The notes under the pieces were generated by a model that was not told where the DNA came from, did no database searches, and saw nothing but the letters and a program-made list of their open reading frames with translations. Positions 25,380-33,653 of a stretch of DNA of 49,020 nt are shown in pieces. The translations under genes were made by a program, and so were the position numbers. Position 1 is the first letter of the stretch; every line of letters begins with the position of its first letter. This DNA comes from Ligilactobacillus murinus DSM 20452 = NBRC 14221 (GTDB lineage: Bacteria > Bacillota > Bacilli > Lactobacillales > Lactobacillaceae), in contig NZ_BCVJ01000008.1 of NCBI RefSeq assembly GCF_001591685.1, forward strand, positions 1 through 49,020, in the 5' to 3' direction.

Positions 25380-26390
25380 TCAAAATCCACGTATTAGAAT
25401 TATAAATCTATTTTTTAGAGGTCTTAAATATGCTTGGAAAATAGATGCACATCTTAACCCTACAGTATCTGGTAATACATTATAAATTCTTGAAAGCAAA
25501 CTCTTGTTAGGGGATCTTAGCTTATTATTTTTCCAAGGCGTTAAATTCCTATACTCTACCCATTTTTTGGCATACTTCGTATTACAACCTTCATACCAAG
25601 GTCTGTCAGAAAAAAAGTTACTAGTATAATGTATAATCACCGGATCTTTTACAGCTGCGTTCACTTCATTCTCTGAGTAACAAGCAACTGGTTTTCTATA
25701 TAGAATCATCTGTTTGTATGAAAACATACTAAATGCTGAAATCAAGTTATATCTAGGTGTTAACGGATATGTTTCCTTACTGAGAACACCATTCAATACT
25801 CCCTGATCTCCCTGTTGAATATATCCCCTATGATCAGCAATAAAATCTAATAATCTTTTTTCAACATTTCTTTCTCTCCATTTCTTTACATCAATTAGCA
25901 TCACTCCAGAATTAAACATTATGTCATTCTCCTCTAGGCCTACGTTTTTCCTATAGTATTTACTAAAAGCATCCTTTAATGCCCCTATTGTGTTATCCTC
26001 CAAGTCTAGATTCCATAACTCTTTAATAGAATTTTCAATGACTGTATCAGCATCTAAGTATAATACTCTTGAAACTGAATCATCAAAAATTCTATCTATG
26101 AATAGACGTGAGTATTGTGATACAGATCCCCTATCAAGAGTCACCCTATATTTCAACCTAGTTTCTGTATTAGTAGCATCGATCCATCTTGGAATAACCG
26201 CCCCAAATCTTATGAAAATTTGCTCAATTTTCTTCTTATTTTCATCTGTAATATCACTCGATAATACGGTGATCCTCAAGTTCTTCAAAATTTCACTATT
26301 ATTTTCTAGCAATGATGCAATAGAGACACCCATAATCTCACAAAAATCATCATTTACAGCGTATACTATATTGTATGCAAAATCTTCCAT
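25380..26390 (-). CDS. GT8 glycosyltransferase
   Basis: A 336-residue enzyme of the LgtC/glycogenin family. It opens with NIVYAVNDDFCEIMGVSIASLLENN, carries the DxD motif in VLYLDADTVI, a FNSGVMLIDVKKWRERN block, DQGVLNGVL, and the IIHYTSNFFSDRPW block, whose His helps bind metal. GT8 enzymes retain configuration and usually transfer galactose or glucose. The last 40 residues are basic and may associate with membrane. It stands apart from the main cluster, upstream of rmlB, with low-GC codons. Confidence 0.9.
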   Translation of the reverse strand: MEDFAYNIVYAVNDDFCEIMGVSIASLLENNSEILKNLRITVLSSDITDENKKKIEQIFIRFGAVIPRWIDATNTETRLKYRVTLDRGSVSQYSRLFIDRIFDDSVSRVLYLDADTVIENSIKELWNLDLEDNTIGALKDAFSKYYRKNVGLEENDIMFNSGVMLIDVKKWRERNVEKRLLDFIADHRGYIQQGDQGVLNGVLSKETYPLTPRYNLISAFSMFSYKQMILYRKPVACYSENEVNAAVKDPVIIHYTSNFFSDRPWYEGCNTKYAKKWVEYRNLTPWKNNKLRSPNKSLLSRIYNVLPDTVGLRCASIFQAYLRPLKNRFIILIRGF

Positions 26391-26475
26391 CCATGCTCCC
26401 TTGTAAAACCATCTCTTATTTAACTACCTAACTAAGCTAATTTAGCCACCATCTTTATAGCTAAGTAGTAATTAG

Positions 26476-26520
26476 AATACTTCAAATTAAGTAACTAAAC
26501 TTCAAATTTTATTACTTAGA
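26476..26520. repeat. Direct repeat of ACTTCAAATT in an AT-rich intergenic stretch
   Basis: Two ACTTCAAATT copies about 20 bases apart, each followed by a TTAAGTAA/TTACTTA-like word, lie between the GT8 gene and the sigma factor gene. The stretch 26391-26588 otherwise holds only AT-rich sequence; its end (26563-26590) can fold as an all-A/T hairpin after the sigma gene stop. This could be a regulatory site for the GT8 gene or simple AT-rich sequence. Confidence 0.3.
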
Positions 26521-26588
26521 TTAATATTAGGTTACGAAACATTATTAACGACCCAATAAAATAATATATATAATTTTTTATATATATT

Positions 26589-27101
26589 TCACAATGAATC
26601 TAATTTACGTAAAATGCTCCTTTTGTAGTTATACACTGTTTTTCGACTAATTTCCAACATTTTAGCTGTTTTTACTAAATTTAAGTTAGAATACAGCTGT
26701 AGTTCTAAAAATTTACGTTCTTTTGGTGTACACAAGTTCCATAACCTTTCCAATAAATCTCTTATAATAACATCATCATTTTGACAATTTGCAACTATCC
26801 ATAGTTCATCAGCATTTTCTGGCAACCCGCATTCTCTTTGCTTAGTTCGCGTCTGTTTACGCAATAAGTCTAACAAACGCCACTTGACCTTCTGATAGAG
26901 ATAAGGCATTACCGCTTCTTCTGTAACACTGTCATGTGTTTGGCAATAAGCACAATAAGCTTGGGCAAAAGCGATCTGTCCTTCTACCACTAGATCTTCA
27001 TAATCTGAGTCTTGTCGCGATACATGCAGATACTTTAAAACACCATAGATAACTTTTTCATGTTCTCCTTGCAATAAATATGCAAATCCTTTTTCATACA
27101 T
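26589..27101 (-). CDS. comX: ComX/SigX-like alternative sigma factor
   Basis: A 170-residue protein with a sigma region 2 (YEDLVVEGQIAFAQAYCAY, then VMPYLYQKVKWRLLDLLRKQTR) and a region 4 helix-turn-helix (TPKERKFLELQLYSNLNLVKTAKMLEISRKTVYNYKRSILRKL). The length and lack of regions 1 and 3 fit the ComX/SigH-like competence sigma factors of Lactobacillales. AAAGGGAG lies 8 bases before the ATG. The divergent neighbour is a ComK-like gene, which supports a competence role. A general ECF factor is the alternative. Confidence 0.75.
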   Translation of the reverse strand: MYEKGFAYLLQGEHEKVIYGVLKYLHVSRQDSDYEDLVVEGQIAFAQAYCAYCQTHDSVTEEAVMPYLYQKVKWRLLDLLRKQTRTKQRECGLPENADELWIVANCQNDDVIIRDLLERLWNLCTPKERKFLELQLYSNLNLVKTAKMLEISRKTVYNYKRSILRKLDSL

Positions 27102-27131
27102 AAACTAGACTCCCTTTACTGATAAAGTTTG

Positions 27132-27254
27132 TCTAGGGCCCTAAACTGTTTTCAGCATACGACCTATATGAACTGAAAAAAACCTGCATCTTACCGCAAA
27201 AAAACTGCAAGTAATTTTTTAGTTCTCTTAAAACCCTGTTATGATAGGGTTTAA
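27132..27254. promoter_or_regulatory. Two inverted repeats between comX-like and comK-like genes
   Basis: The first is AGTTTgtcTAGGG/CCCTAAACT around 27127-27147, centred on the palindrome TAGGGCCCTA. The second is CTTAAAACCCT/AGGGTTTAAG (27227-27255) with one extra A. Both share the half-site TAGGG(N2-3)TAAA-like word and lie in the 282-base divergent region. They are candidates for binding sites of a regulator of both genes; neither is followed by a T run, so they are not terminators. Confidence 0.4.
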
Positions 27255-27298
27255 GCTATCTATCAGCTACTATAACACAAACATAATTTTTTATAGCC

Positions 27299-27327
27299 TT
27301 AAAAATAAGTCTAATAAACTTTATAAT
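27299..27327 (+). promoter_or_regulatory. Promoter of the comK-like gene
   Basis: TTAAAA (27299-27304), 17-base spacer, perfect TATAAT (27322-27327). Transcription would start about 50 bases before the ATG at 27384. Confidence 0.5.
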
Positions 27328-27383
27328 TGTGAGATATTACGGTAGTAGTTAAGAAAAACCTAAAATTATAAGAGGTGAATTTT

Positions 27384-28115
27384 ATGGAAACAATTTCCTT
27401 TGACCATGCTGGTTTAGTCAAACTCTATCAACAAGGATATTTTGATGCTGACGCATATTTGGACAAACAGACCCTTCTTTTAGTCTGGGATTGTCACGAT
27501 CTTGGACTAAAGAACTGTCGCTCACTCATCTTAGATACTAAACGCGGGATCATTATCAGTGACAAAGAGACGACACGTTTAGTCAATCAATTCATCAAAC
27601 AACAGCCAGTTGGGCTTTTATTAACACGCGCACTAGTCGGATCATTTGCTAAAAAAACACCATGTCTGCCCTATGTCTGGGGAAAGATCTTACTTGTCCC
27701 TTTAAGTGGCTATACCCGTCATGCGACCAGTTGGGTCAGACTTGATCACGTTTATTATGATTATTTCAGCGACCCAGACCATATCACTTTCATCTTTGAT
27801 CATGATGATAAGACGCGCTATGTCTTACCTATCAATAAAAAAACATATCTCAGCAACTTAAAAACAACAACGACCATCTACTATAAACTCCACCAGATCA
27901 TCCATGAGATAAATGCTGATTTTTCGTTGGACTTACCAAACGACCACTCACTTTGCAACTTAGAAAAGCAACTTGATACCTTATCACTTACCGCTTTTTT
28001 AGATGATTATCTAACAATGATCATCACTTTGATCTATCGTGAAAGTGGGGTCACATCTGCAAGTGAAGTCAAACTCATCAAAGATCGCCTCAAGCAAAGG
28101 TACGATCATTTATAA
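27384..28115 (+). CDS. comK: ComK-like competence regulator
   Basis: A 243-residue protein aligning by eye with Bacillus ComK. NCRSLILDTKRGIIIS, KKTPCLPYVWGKILLVPLSGYTRHATSWVRLDHV (against the ComK IFLFPTLSSTRPQCGWISHVHV region) and TRYVLPINKKTYLSN correspond to ComK's central DNA-binding part, then IYYKL follows. It has an extra C-terminal helical part (about 180-243) compared with 192-residue ComK. ComK binds AT-boxes and switches on DNA uptake genes. The ATG at 27384 follows AGAGGTG; the upstream GTG at 27375 overlaps that site. It is divergent from the sigma factor gene. Confidence 0.7.
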   Translation: METISFDHAGLVKLYQQGYFDADAYLDKQTLLLVWDCHDLGLKNCRSLILDTKRGIIISDKETTRLVNQFIKQQPVGLLLTRALVGSFAKKTPCLPYVWGKILLVPLSGYTRHATSWVRLDHVYYDYFSDPDHITFIFDHDDKTRYVLPINKKTYLSNLKTTTTIYYKLHQIIHEINADFSLDLPNDHSLCNLEKQLDTLSLTAFLDDYLTMIITLIYRESGVTSASEVKLIKDRLKQRYDHL

Positions 28116-28154
28116 AAAACGCTTTATCTTACTAGACTTGGATTCTATTTCTTA

Positions 28155-28182
28155 TTGATTCACAAGCTATTAAAGTTATAAT
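28155..28182 (+). promoter_or_regulatory. Promoter of the second degV gene
   Basis: TTGATT (28155-28160), 16-base spacer and perfect TATAAT (28177-28182), about 50 bases before the ATG. Confidence 0.6.
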
Positions 28183-28232
28183 ATAATGGAAATGATTAAT
28201 AATATAGAGCTTGATCCAAGGAGTAAATACTT

Positions 28233-29096
28233 ATGACAAAACCGATCAAAATCGTTACGGATTCATCTGTTCAATTAACACCTGAAGAGATAAAAGAAAA
28301 TAATATTACGGTCATTCCGCTTTCAGTCGAGGTGAATGGTAAAAACTACATTGATGGTGAAGACATCAGTCGCGAACAACTAGTTGAAGAATTGCGCAAG
28401 GGTAACATCCCTAAGACCAGTCAACCAGCAATGGGGCGTTTTATCGATACTTTCGATGAATTAGGCAAAGATGGTAGCCAAGTTTTAGCGATCTTGATCT
28501 CCGATGTTTTGAGCGGAACTTTTGAAACAGCGCTCAGTGCAGCTGATATGTCAGAAGCTGATGTAACTGTGATCAATAGCAAATCGACTGACCGTGGACT
28601 AGCATTCCAAGTCTTAGCAGCTGCTAAAGACGCAAGAGAAGGCAGATCGATCGCCGAGATCAAAGAACACTGTGCTGATATCTACTCACGCACAACGATC
28701 GACGTGTTGGTAGATAATCTCGACTGCCTTGTTGCTGGTGGACGTGTGAGTCGTTTTGCTGGTGCTTTGACAAAACTGATCAACTTAAAGATCATCGTCC
28801 GCTTAAATGAACACAGCCTTGATGTCTTTACCAAGGGTCGAAGTCGCAAGACCTTCATCAAGCACTGTAAAGAATTAGCAGAACAACACAAAGATAATCC
28901 GATCCAAGCTCTTTCGCTGTCAAATGTCGGGACCGATCCAGAATTTTTGGAAAAGATCAAAGAAACGATCTTACCAGAAAATAGTAAAGCGACCTACATC
29001 GCACGCCTAACAAGTCCGATCATCATGACACATACAGGGCTAAACGCTGTGGGCGTGATCACATTGGCTGAAAAGCCAGAGAAAACTGAAGCTTAA
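28233..29096 (+). CDS. DegV family fatty-acid-binding protein
   Basis: A 287-residue DegV/FakB-type protein. KIVTDSSVQLTPEE, VIPLSVEVNGKNYIDGEDI, KTSQPAMGRF, ISDVLSGTF, STDRGLAF, GGRVSRFAG and HTGLNAVGV are classical family blocks, better conserved than in the copy at 3673-4521. It would hand a bound fatty acid to FakA. AAGGAG precedes the ATG. It is monocistronic between its own promoter and terminator. Confidence 0.92.
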   Translation: MTKPIKIVTDSSVQLTPEEIKENNITVIPLSVEVNGKNYIDGEDISREQLVEELRKGNIPKTSQPAMGRFIDTFDELGKDGSQVLAILISDVLSGTFETALSAADMSEADVTVINSKSTDRGLAFQVLAAAKDAREGRSIAEIKEHCADIYSRTTIDVLVDNLDCLVAGGRVSRFAGALTKLINLKIIVRLNEHSLDVFTKGRSRKTFIKHCKELAEQHKDNPIQALSLSNVGTDPEFLEKIKETILPENSKATYIARLTSPIIMTHTGLNAVGVITLAEKPEKTEA

Positions 29097-29102
29097 TACC
29101 AT

Positions 29103-29143
29103 ACAGCCATCCAATACGACATGTATTAGGTGGCTGTTTTTTT
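29103..29143 (+). terminator. Terminator of the second degV gene
   Basis: ACAGCCA (29103-29109) pairs with TGGCTGT (29131-29137), an inner AATAC/GTATT stem extends it, and a seven-T run ends it. Confidence 0.88.
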
Positions 29144-29266
29144 GTATTAATATACATTTTATGCCTTTTTATACATTGATCCCTCTAATTGATAACCTTT
29201 TTCAATTACACCCTTTTTCACCTGAACATACAAACCCTACCAAATCAAGATTTCATCCCCTCTAAT

Positions 29267-29297
29267 TGAGAATCATTATTATTTAGAACGATTCTAA
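29267..29297 (+). promoter_or_regulatory. Two Fur/PerR-type boxes before the metal efflux ATPase
   Basis: TGAGAATCATTATTA (29267-29281) matches the 7-1-7 Fur consensus TGATAATNATTATCA at 12 of 14 positions. TTAGAACGATTCTAA (29283-29297) matches the PerR box TTATAATNATTATAA at 12 of 14 and is itself a perfect inverted repeat. They are one base apart, about 78 bases before the ATG, in the expected promoter area. PerR, Fur or Zur cannot be told apart by sequence alone. Confidence 0.7.
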
Positions 29298-29374
29298 TTT
29301 ACTTTAGTTGTTTTTGGTGTTACGGTTTAAGTAAAGTAGAACTGAAATTATTTTTTTACGAGGGGATGTTAATT

Positions 29375-31177
29375 ATGAAACATTCAACTAAATTAGGCTT
29401 GATCATTGCGATCGCATTATTCTCAGCGGTCTTAGAATTTGGCTTTGGGCTTGCCTTGGTCGCGCAGATCATTATTACGATAACAGGAACTTTGATCGCC
29501 TTATCCATGTTAAAAGAAATGATCAAAACCTTACGCTCGGGTAGCTATGGGGTCGATCTGCTGGCGATCACTGCTGTGGCTGCTACACTTGCTGTAGGGC
29601 AGTATTGGGCTGCAATGATCGTCTTGATCATGTTGGTCGGCGGTGATTCGCTTGAAGATTATGCTTCTAAAAAAGCACATACCGAATTAAAAGCTTTGCT
29701 CGACAATTCACCACAGACCGCTCACAAAGTCGTGGCTGACAAACTTGTCGATATCAAAGTCGATGAAGCTAACATCGGCGATCAATTGGTCGTCAAACCC
29801 GGCGAGACTGTCCCTGTCGATGGGCATATCATCAAAGGCAGTAGTATGTTTGATGAGTCGAGCTTGACTGGTGAATCTAGACCGATCACCAAAAATGTTA
29901 GCGATACTGTCTATTCTGGTTCGATCAATGGTGATTCTGCGATAACAATGACAGTCGATAAACTCGCTAAAGATAGTCAATATCAACGTTTGATCCAACT
30001 GGTCAAACAAGCCGACAGTACCCCAGCTCATTTTGTCCGAATGGCTGACCGTTATGCCGTTCCATTTACTGGGATCGCCTTTGTGATCGCTGGAATCGCT
30101 TGGTTTGTTTCTAAAGACCCAGTACGTTTTGCCGAAGTTTTGGTCGTAGCTTCACCTTGTCCATTGATCTTAGCGGCCCCAGTAGCTTTGGTATCTGGGA
30201 TGAGCCGTTCGTCACGTAATGGGATCGTGGTCAAAACCGGCAGTGTCTTGGAAAAGATGGCAACAGCTAAAACAGCCGCCTTTGATAAGACCGGGACGAT
30301 CACCAGTGGTCGCCTCTTTGTCGATCAGATCAAACCCGTAGCAGGTACGACCAAAGAAGAGCTTTTAAGTTACGCAGCTAGTGCTGAACAATCTTCCGGC
30401 CACATCCTAGCTCGTTCCTTACTCAATTATGCGGTTAAACATGATGTTAACTTATTAGAAGTTCAGCAACTATCTGAGGTCACAGGTAACGGGGTCACAG
30501 CACAGATCGCTGGTCAGACTATTAAAGTCGGAAAAGCTTCGTTTGTTGCCCCAACAGCCCAAGTCGCTGAAACGACCCAAACTTGTGTCTATATTAGTTT
30601 AAATGACCGCTATATCGGGACGATCACTTTCATCGATAAATTACGCCTTGAAGCTGCTCAAACGATGCAAACTTTACGCGACCATGGAGTCAAACACTTG
30701 ATGATGTTGACTGGTGACCAACAAGCTATTGCCCAAACGATCGCTAAAGAAGTCGGGATCGATGATGTTAGGGCAAAATTACTGCCTGAAGAAAAGATCC
30801 AGGCTTTAAAAGCAGTACCTGAAAGTGAGCATCCCGTTATCATGGTCGGCGATGGAGTCAACGATGCCCCTTCATTGACCGTCGCTGATGTCGGGATCGC
30901 CATGGGGGCCCATGGAGCCACAGCAGCCAGTGAATCAGCCGATGTTGTGATCTTAAAAGATGACCTGCTAAAAGTCGCTAAGGCCGTTGAGATCGCCCAA
31001 GATACTTTACGCATTGCACGCCAAGCTGTTTTGATCGGGATCTTTATCTGTGTCTTTTTAATGTTAGTTGCTAGCACTGGATGGATCCCAGCGATCGTGG
31101 GCGCAATGTTTCAAGAAGTCATCGACACCGTTTCGATCCTTTGGGGCTTGCGGGCTCGCTATTCCCATGAAAAATAA
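29375..31177 (+). CDS. P1B-type heavy metal efflux ATPase, probably P1B-4 (iron/cobalt)
   Basis: About 600 residues. TGES in the actuator domain, the membrane metal-binding SPCP (Cys262), DKTGT with the phosphorylated Asp304, SGHILA, MLTGDQ and VGDGVNDAP are all present. There is no N-terminal HMA domain. The SPC rather than CPC motif and the lack of N-terminal metal-binding domains point to subgroup P1B-4, which includes the ferrous iron exporters PfeT of Bacillus and FrvA of Listeria. Fur/PerR-like boxes upstream agree. The ATG at 29375 is 9 bases after GAGGGG; the ATG at 29366 abuts it and is less likely. Confidence 0.9.
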   Translation: MKHSTKLGLIIAIALFSAVLEFGFGLALVAQIIITITGTLIALSMLKEMIKTLRSGSYGVDLLAITAVAATLAVGQYWAAMIVLIMLVGGDSLEDYASKKAHTELKALLDNSPQTAHKVVADKLVDIKVDEANIGDQLVVKPGETVPVDGHIIKGSSMFDESSLTGESRPITKNVSDTVYSGSINGDSAITMTVDKLAKDSQYQRLIQLVKQADSTPAHFVRMADRYAVPFTGIAFVIAGIAWFVSKDPVRFAEVLVVASPCPLILAAPVALVSGMSRSSRNGIVVKTGSVLEKMATAKTAAFDKTGTITSGRLFVDQIKPVAGTTKEELLSYAASAEQSSGHILARSLLNYAVKHDVNLLEVQQLSEVTGNGVTAQIAGQTIKVGKASFVAPTAQVAETTQTCVYISLNDRYIGTITFIDKLRLEAAQTMQTLRDHGVKHLMMLTGDQQAIAQTIAKEVGIDDVRAKLLPEEKIQALKAVPESEHPVIMVGDGVNDAPSLTVADVGIAMGAHGATAASESADVVILKDDLLKVAKAVEIAQDTLRIARQAVLIGIFICVFLMLVASTGWIPAIVGAMFQEVIDTVSILWGLRARYSHEK

Positions 31178-31265
31178 TCACTGTTATCTGTCTAAACTAG
31201 CATCTTGCGTAATTATATGGTATTATTTTCTTGTAATATTTTAATATGAAAGTGACTAGATAAGT

Positions 31266-32039
31266 ATGATACCCAAAAAAATTCACTATGTCTGGCTGGG
31301 CGATGCTGATAAGCCTACCCAGGTCGTCAAATGTATAAATTCATGGAAACGCTATTTACCAGACTATGAAATTATCGAGTGGAATCAACATAATTGGGAT
31401 TTAAACCAAAATAAATTTGCACTGGTTGCTTTTAATGAGAAAAAATTTGCATACGCTTCAGATGTTATTCGGCTAGATGTTTTGAATCGATTTGGTGGAA
31501 TTTATCTAGATTCTGATATTATGGTCAATAAGAGTTTTGATGAGTTATTAGATAGACATGCTTTCTGGGGTTTTATGTACGATAACGCAATTAGTACCGC
31601 AGTTATTGCAAGTGAGCCTAATAACGATTTTATCACTCGTTTATTGGATAAGTACGCTAAACTAGACTTTAGTGGCATTGCGGATGGTACGGTCGAAGTG
31701 ACTAACAATGCTTTGATCACTAAGGAACTAATAAACTATTACCCGGATTTTACACTTGGAAATCATCAACTATCTTTGTCTGATGGAACAGCGATTTTTC
31801 CAAAAGAATACTTTGAATTTCCTTCATATGATCAAAAAACTAATTTTAGCAATCATCTACTGCTAAAATCATGGGGAAACGAACCAATTTCAATTTTTCG
31901 AAAGTTTGTCCGTGTTTTTCTCCCCGTTATCATTGGTCCTGTCAATTTTGGAAAAATTCGTAGTGCTCGTGGAAAAAAACGATTCGTTGCTTATGAAGAA
32001 TACGAGAGAAAACAACGAAATTATAAAAATACCAATTAG
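31266..32039 (+). CDS. GT32-type glycosyltransferase
   Basis: A 257-residue member of the DXD sugar-transferase family with capsular and OCH1-like enzymes. MIPKKIHYVWLGDADKP at the start, SWKRYLPDYEIIEWN, FAYASDVIRLDVLNRFGGIYLDSDI with the DSD metal site, and NNALITKELINYYP are typical. It is first in the short polysaccharide cluster 2, about 90 bases after the ATPase gene. It transfers a hexose to a lipid-linked or glycan acceptor in the cytoplasm. Confidence 0.9.
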   Translation: MIPKKIHYVWLGDADKPTQVVKCINSWKRYLPDYEIIEWNQHNWDLNQNKFALVAFNEKKFAYASDVIRLDVLNRFGGIYLDSDIMVNKSFDELLDRHAFWGFMYDNAISTAVIASEPNNDFITRLLDKYAKLDFSGIADGTVEVTNNALITKELINYYPDFTLGNHQLSLSDGTAIFPKEYFEFPSYDQKTNFSNHLLLKSWGNEPISIFRKFVRVFLPVIIGPVNFGKIRSARGKKRFVAYEEYERKQRNYKNTN

Positions 32040-32109
32040 TGGTTAAATCTAACCTGTATCTAAGTATGGGTTAGTTTTTTATGGAAATAGAGATATTGAG
32101 GAGCTCGTT

Positions 32110-32919
32110 TTGGAAAATAAAGTCAAAATTATTGTGGCAACGCATAAAAAATATGCAATGCCGACTGATAAAATGTATATACCATTGCAGGTAGGGGTTG
32201 CCTTACATCCTGAATTGGATCTAGGTTATCAAAAAGATGATGTTGGGGAGAATATCTCTCAAAAAAATGACAGCTACAGTGAACTGACTGGTTTATACTG
32301 GGCTTGGAAAAATCTAGATGCCGATTATATTGGTTTAGCACACTATCGTCGTTATTTTAGTGCTAAACGCCATCCTGGAAAGAACCGTCTTGATTGGGTC
32401 ATCTCAAGTGAGGAACTACTCCCCTTGTTAGAGGACTATAATATAATACTACCTAAGAAAAGACACTATTATATTGAAACACTATATTCACACTATAAGC
32501 ATACACATTACTCAAATCAGTTAGATGCAACACGTGAAATAATCAGCAAAAAACATCCGGATTACTTAACAACATATGATAAGGTTTTAAGTAAGACATC
32601 AGGTTATATGTTTAATATGGCTATTATGCGAAAAGATTTAATGGATCAGTACTGTACTTGGTTATTTGGTATTTTATCTGACTTAGAAAAAAAATTAGGT
32701 TCTACAGAATTTTCTGCCTTCCAGCAACGTTTCTATGGACGCGTGAGTGAAATAATTTTTAACGTTTGGTTACAACAACAAATAGAGTGGGGAAATATTT
32801 CTCCTTCAGAAATAAAGGAGCTCCCGCTTGTATATATTGAAGGTGTTAATTGGTGGAAAAAAGGGTCAGCTTTCTTAAAAGCTAAGTTCTTCCACCAACG
32901 TTACGAAAACAGTTTTTAA
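32110..32919 (+). CDS. DUF4422 glycosyltransferase
   Basis: A 269-residue protein of the DUF4422 family found in capsule and EPS loci. KVKIIVATHKKYAMP, YIPLQVGVAL, DVGENISQKNDSYSELTGLYWAWKNLDADYIGLAHYRRYF and MFNMAIMRKDLMDQYCTWLF are the conserved blocks. Such proteins are regarded as glycosyltransferases; donor and acceptor are unknown. The start is a TTG at 32110 behind GAGGAG. Confidence 0.88.
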   Translation: MENKVKIIVATHKKYAMPTDKMYIPLQVGVALHPELDLGYQKDDVGENISQKNDSYSELTGLYWAWKNLDADYIGLAHYRRYFSAKRHPGKNRLDWVISSEELLPLLEDYNIILPKKRHYYIETLYSHYKHTHYSNQLDATREIISKKHPDYLTTYDKVLSKTSGYMFNMAIMRKDLMDQYCTWLFGILSDLEKKLGSTEFSAFQQRFYGRVSEIIFNVWLQQQIEWGNISPSEIKELPLVYIEGVNWWKKGSAFLKAKFFHQRYENSF

Positions 32920-32935
32920 TCTTGGAGTGAGGGTA

Positions 32936-33589
32936 TTGAAGCAGTCATCAAAAATAATAATTGATCAAGATATGCTTGCTAAAAAAAGAACCTATCACAT
33001 AATTAAGCGTATTTTTGATTTTATAGCTAGTCTTTGTGGTTTGATCATTTTGAGTCCACTTTTCCTAATTGTAGCACTCTTGATAAAATTAGAAGACAAT
33101 GGTCCTGTTTTTTATAAACAAAAGCGTGTCGGCAAAGGACAACGTGAATTTGATATGTTCAAATTTCGCTCAATGCATGTTGATGCTGATAAACGCTTAG
33201 CCGAACTAAAAAAACAAAATGAAGTTGACGGACCCATGTTTAAAATGAAAAATGATCCTCGTATTACAAAGATCGGCCATTTCATCCGTAAGACAAGTAT
33301 TGATGAATTGCCCCAACTATTCAATGTCGTCCGTGGAGATATGAGCTTAGTTGGTCCTCGTCCACCATTACCTAGTGAAGTTGCTGAATATACTGACTAT
33401 GATATGCAACGACTCCTCGTAGTTCCAGGCTGTTCCGGCCTTTGGCAAGCTACAGTTAGAAATTCAGTTGGTTTTCATGAAATGGTCCAACTAGATTTAG
33501 AATATATTCAAAAAAGCAGTATTTGGTTTGACATTAAGATCCTCTTTATGACTATCAAGATTTTATTTAAACCCAATAGTGCCTACTGA
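32936..33589 (+). CDS. Intact priming sugar transferase (polyprenyl-phosphate glycosylphosphotransferase)
   Basis: About 217 residues with one N-terminal membrane helix (about residues 27-49, FIASLCGLIILSPLFLIVALLI) and the catalytic bacterial sugar transferase domain: GPVFYKQKRVGK, FDMFKFRSM, DPRITKIGHFIRKTSIDELPQLFNVVRGDMSLVGPRPP. It transfers a sugar phosphate to undecaprenyl phosphate to start each repeat. It is the intact paralogue of the broken gene at 12187-12822. A TTG at 32936 lies 8 bases after GGAG; the GTG at 32927 is an alternative. Confidence 0.92.
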   Translation: MKQSSKIIIDQDMLAKKRTYHIIKRIFDFIASLCGLIILSPLFLIVALLIKLEDNGPVFYKQKRVGKGQREFDMFKFRSMHVDADKRLAELKKQNEVDGPMFKMKNDPRITKIGHFIRKTSIDELPQLFNVVRGDMSLVGPRPPLPSEVAEYTDYDMQRLLVVPGCSGLWQATVRNSVGFHEMVQLDLEYIQKSSIWFDIKILFMTIKILFKPNSAY

Positions 33590-33597
33590 TCCTTAAA

Positions 33598-33626
33598 GGT
33601 GCATGCTTTTTGCATGCACCTTTTTT
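33598..33626 (+). terminator. Terminator inside polysaccharide cluster 2
   Basis: GGTGCATGC (33598-33606) and GCATGCACC (33612-33620) form a perfect 9-pair stem with a 5-base loop and a TTTTTT tail. It lies between the priming enzyme and the next transferase, 27 bases before the latter's start. Confidence 0.88.
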
Positions 33627-33653
33627 AAAAATTTTTATAAGGATGTGTTGTGT

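Noticed and set aside
26563..26590. AT-only hairpin after the sigma factor gene as a defined terminator
   Set aside because: All-A/T pairing is expected by chance in such AT-rich DNA; kept only as a remark in the repeat entry.
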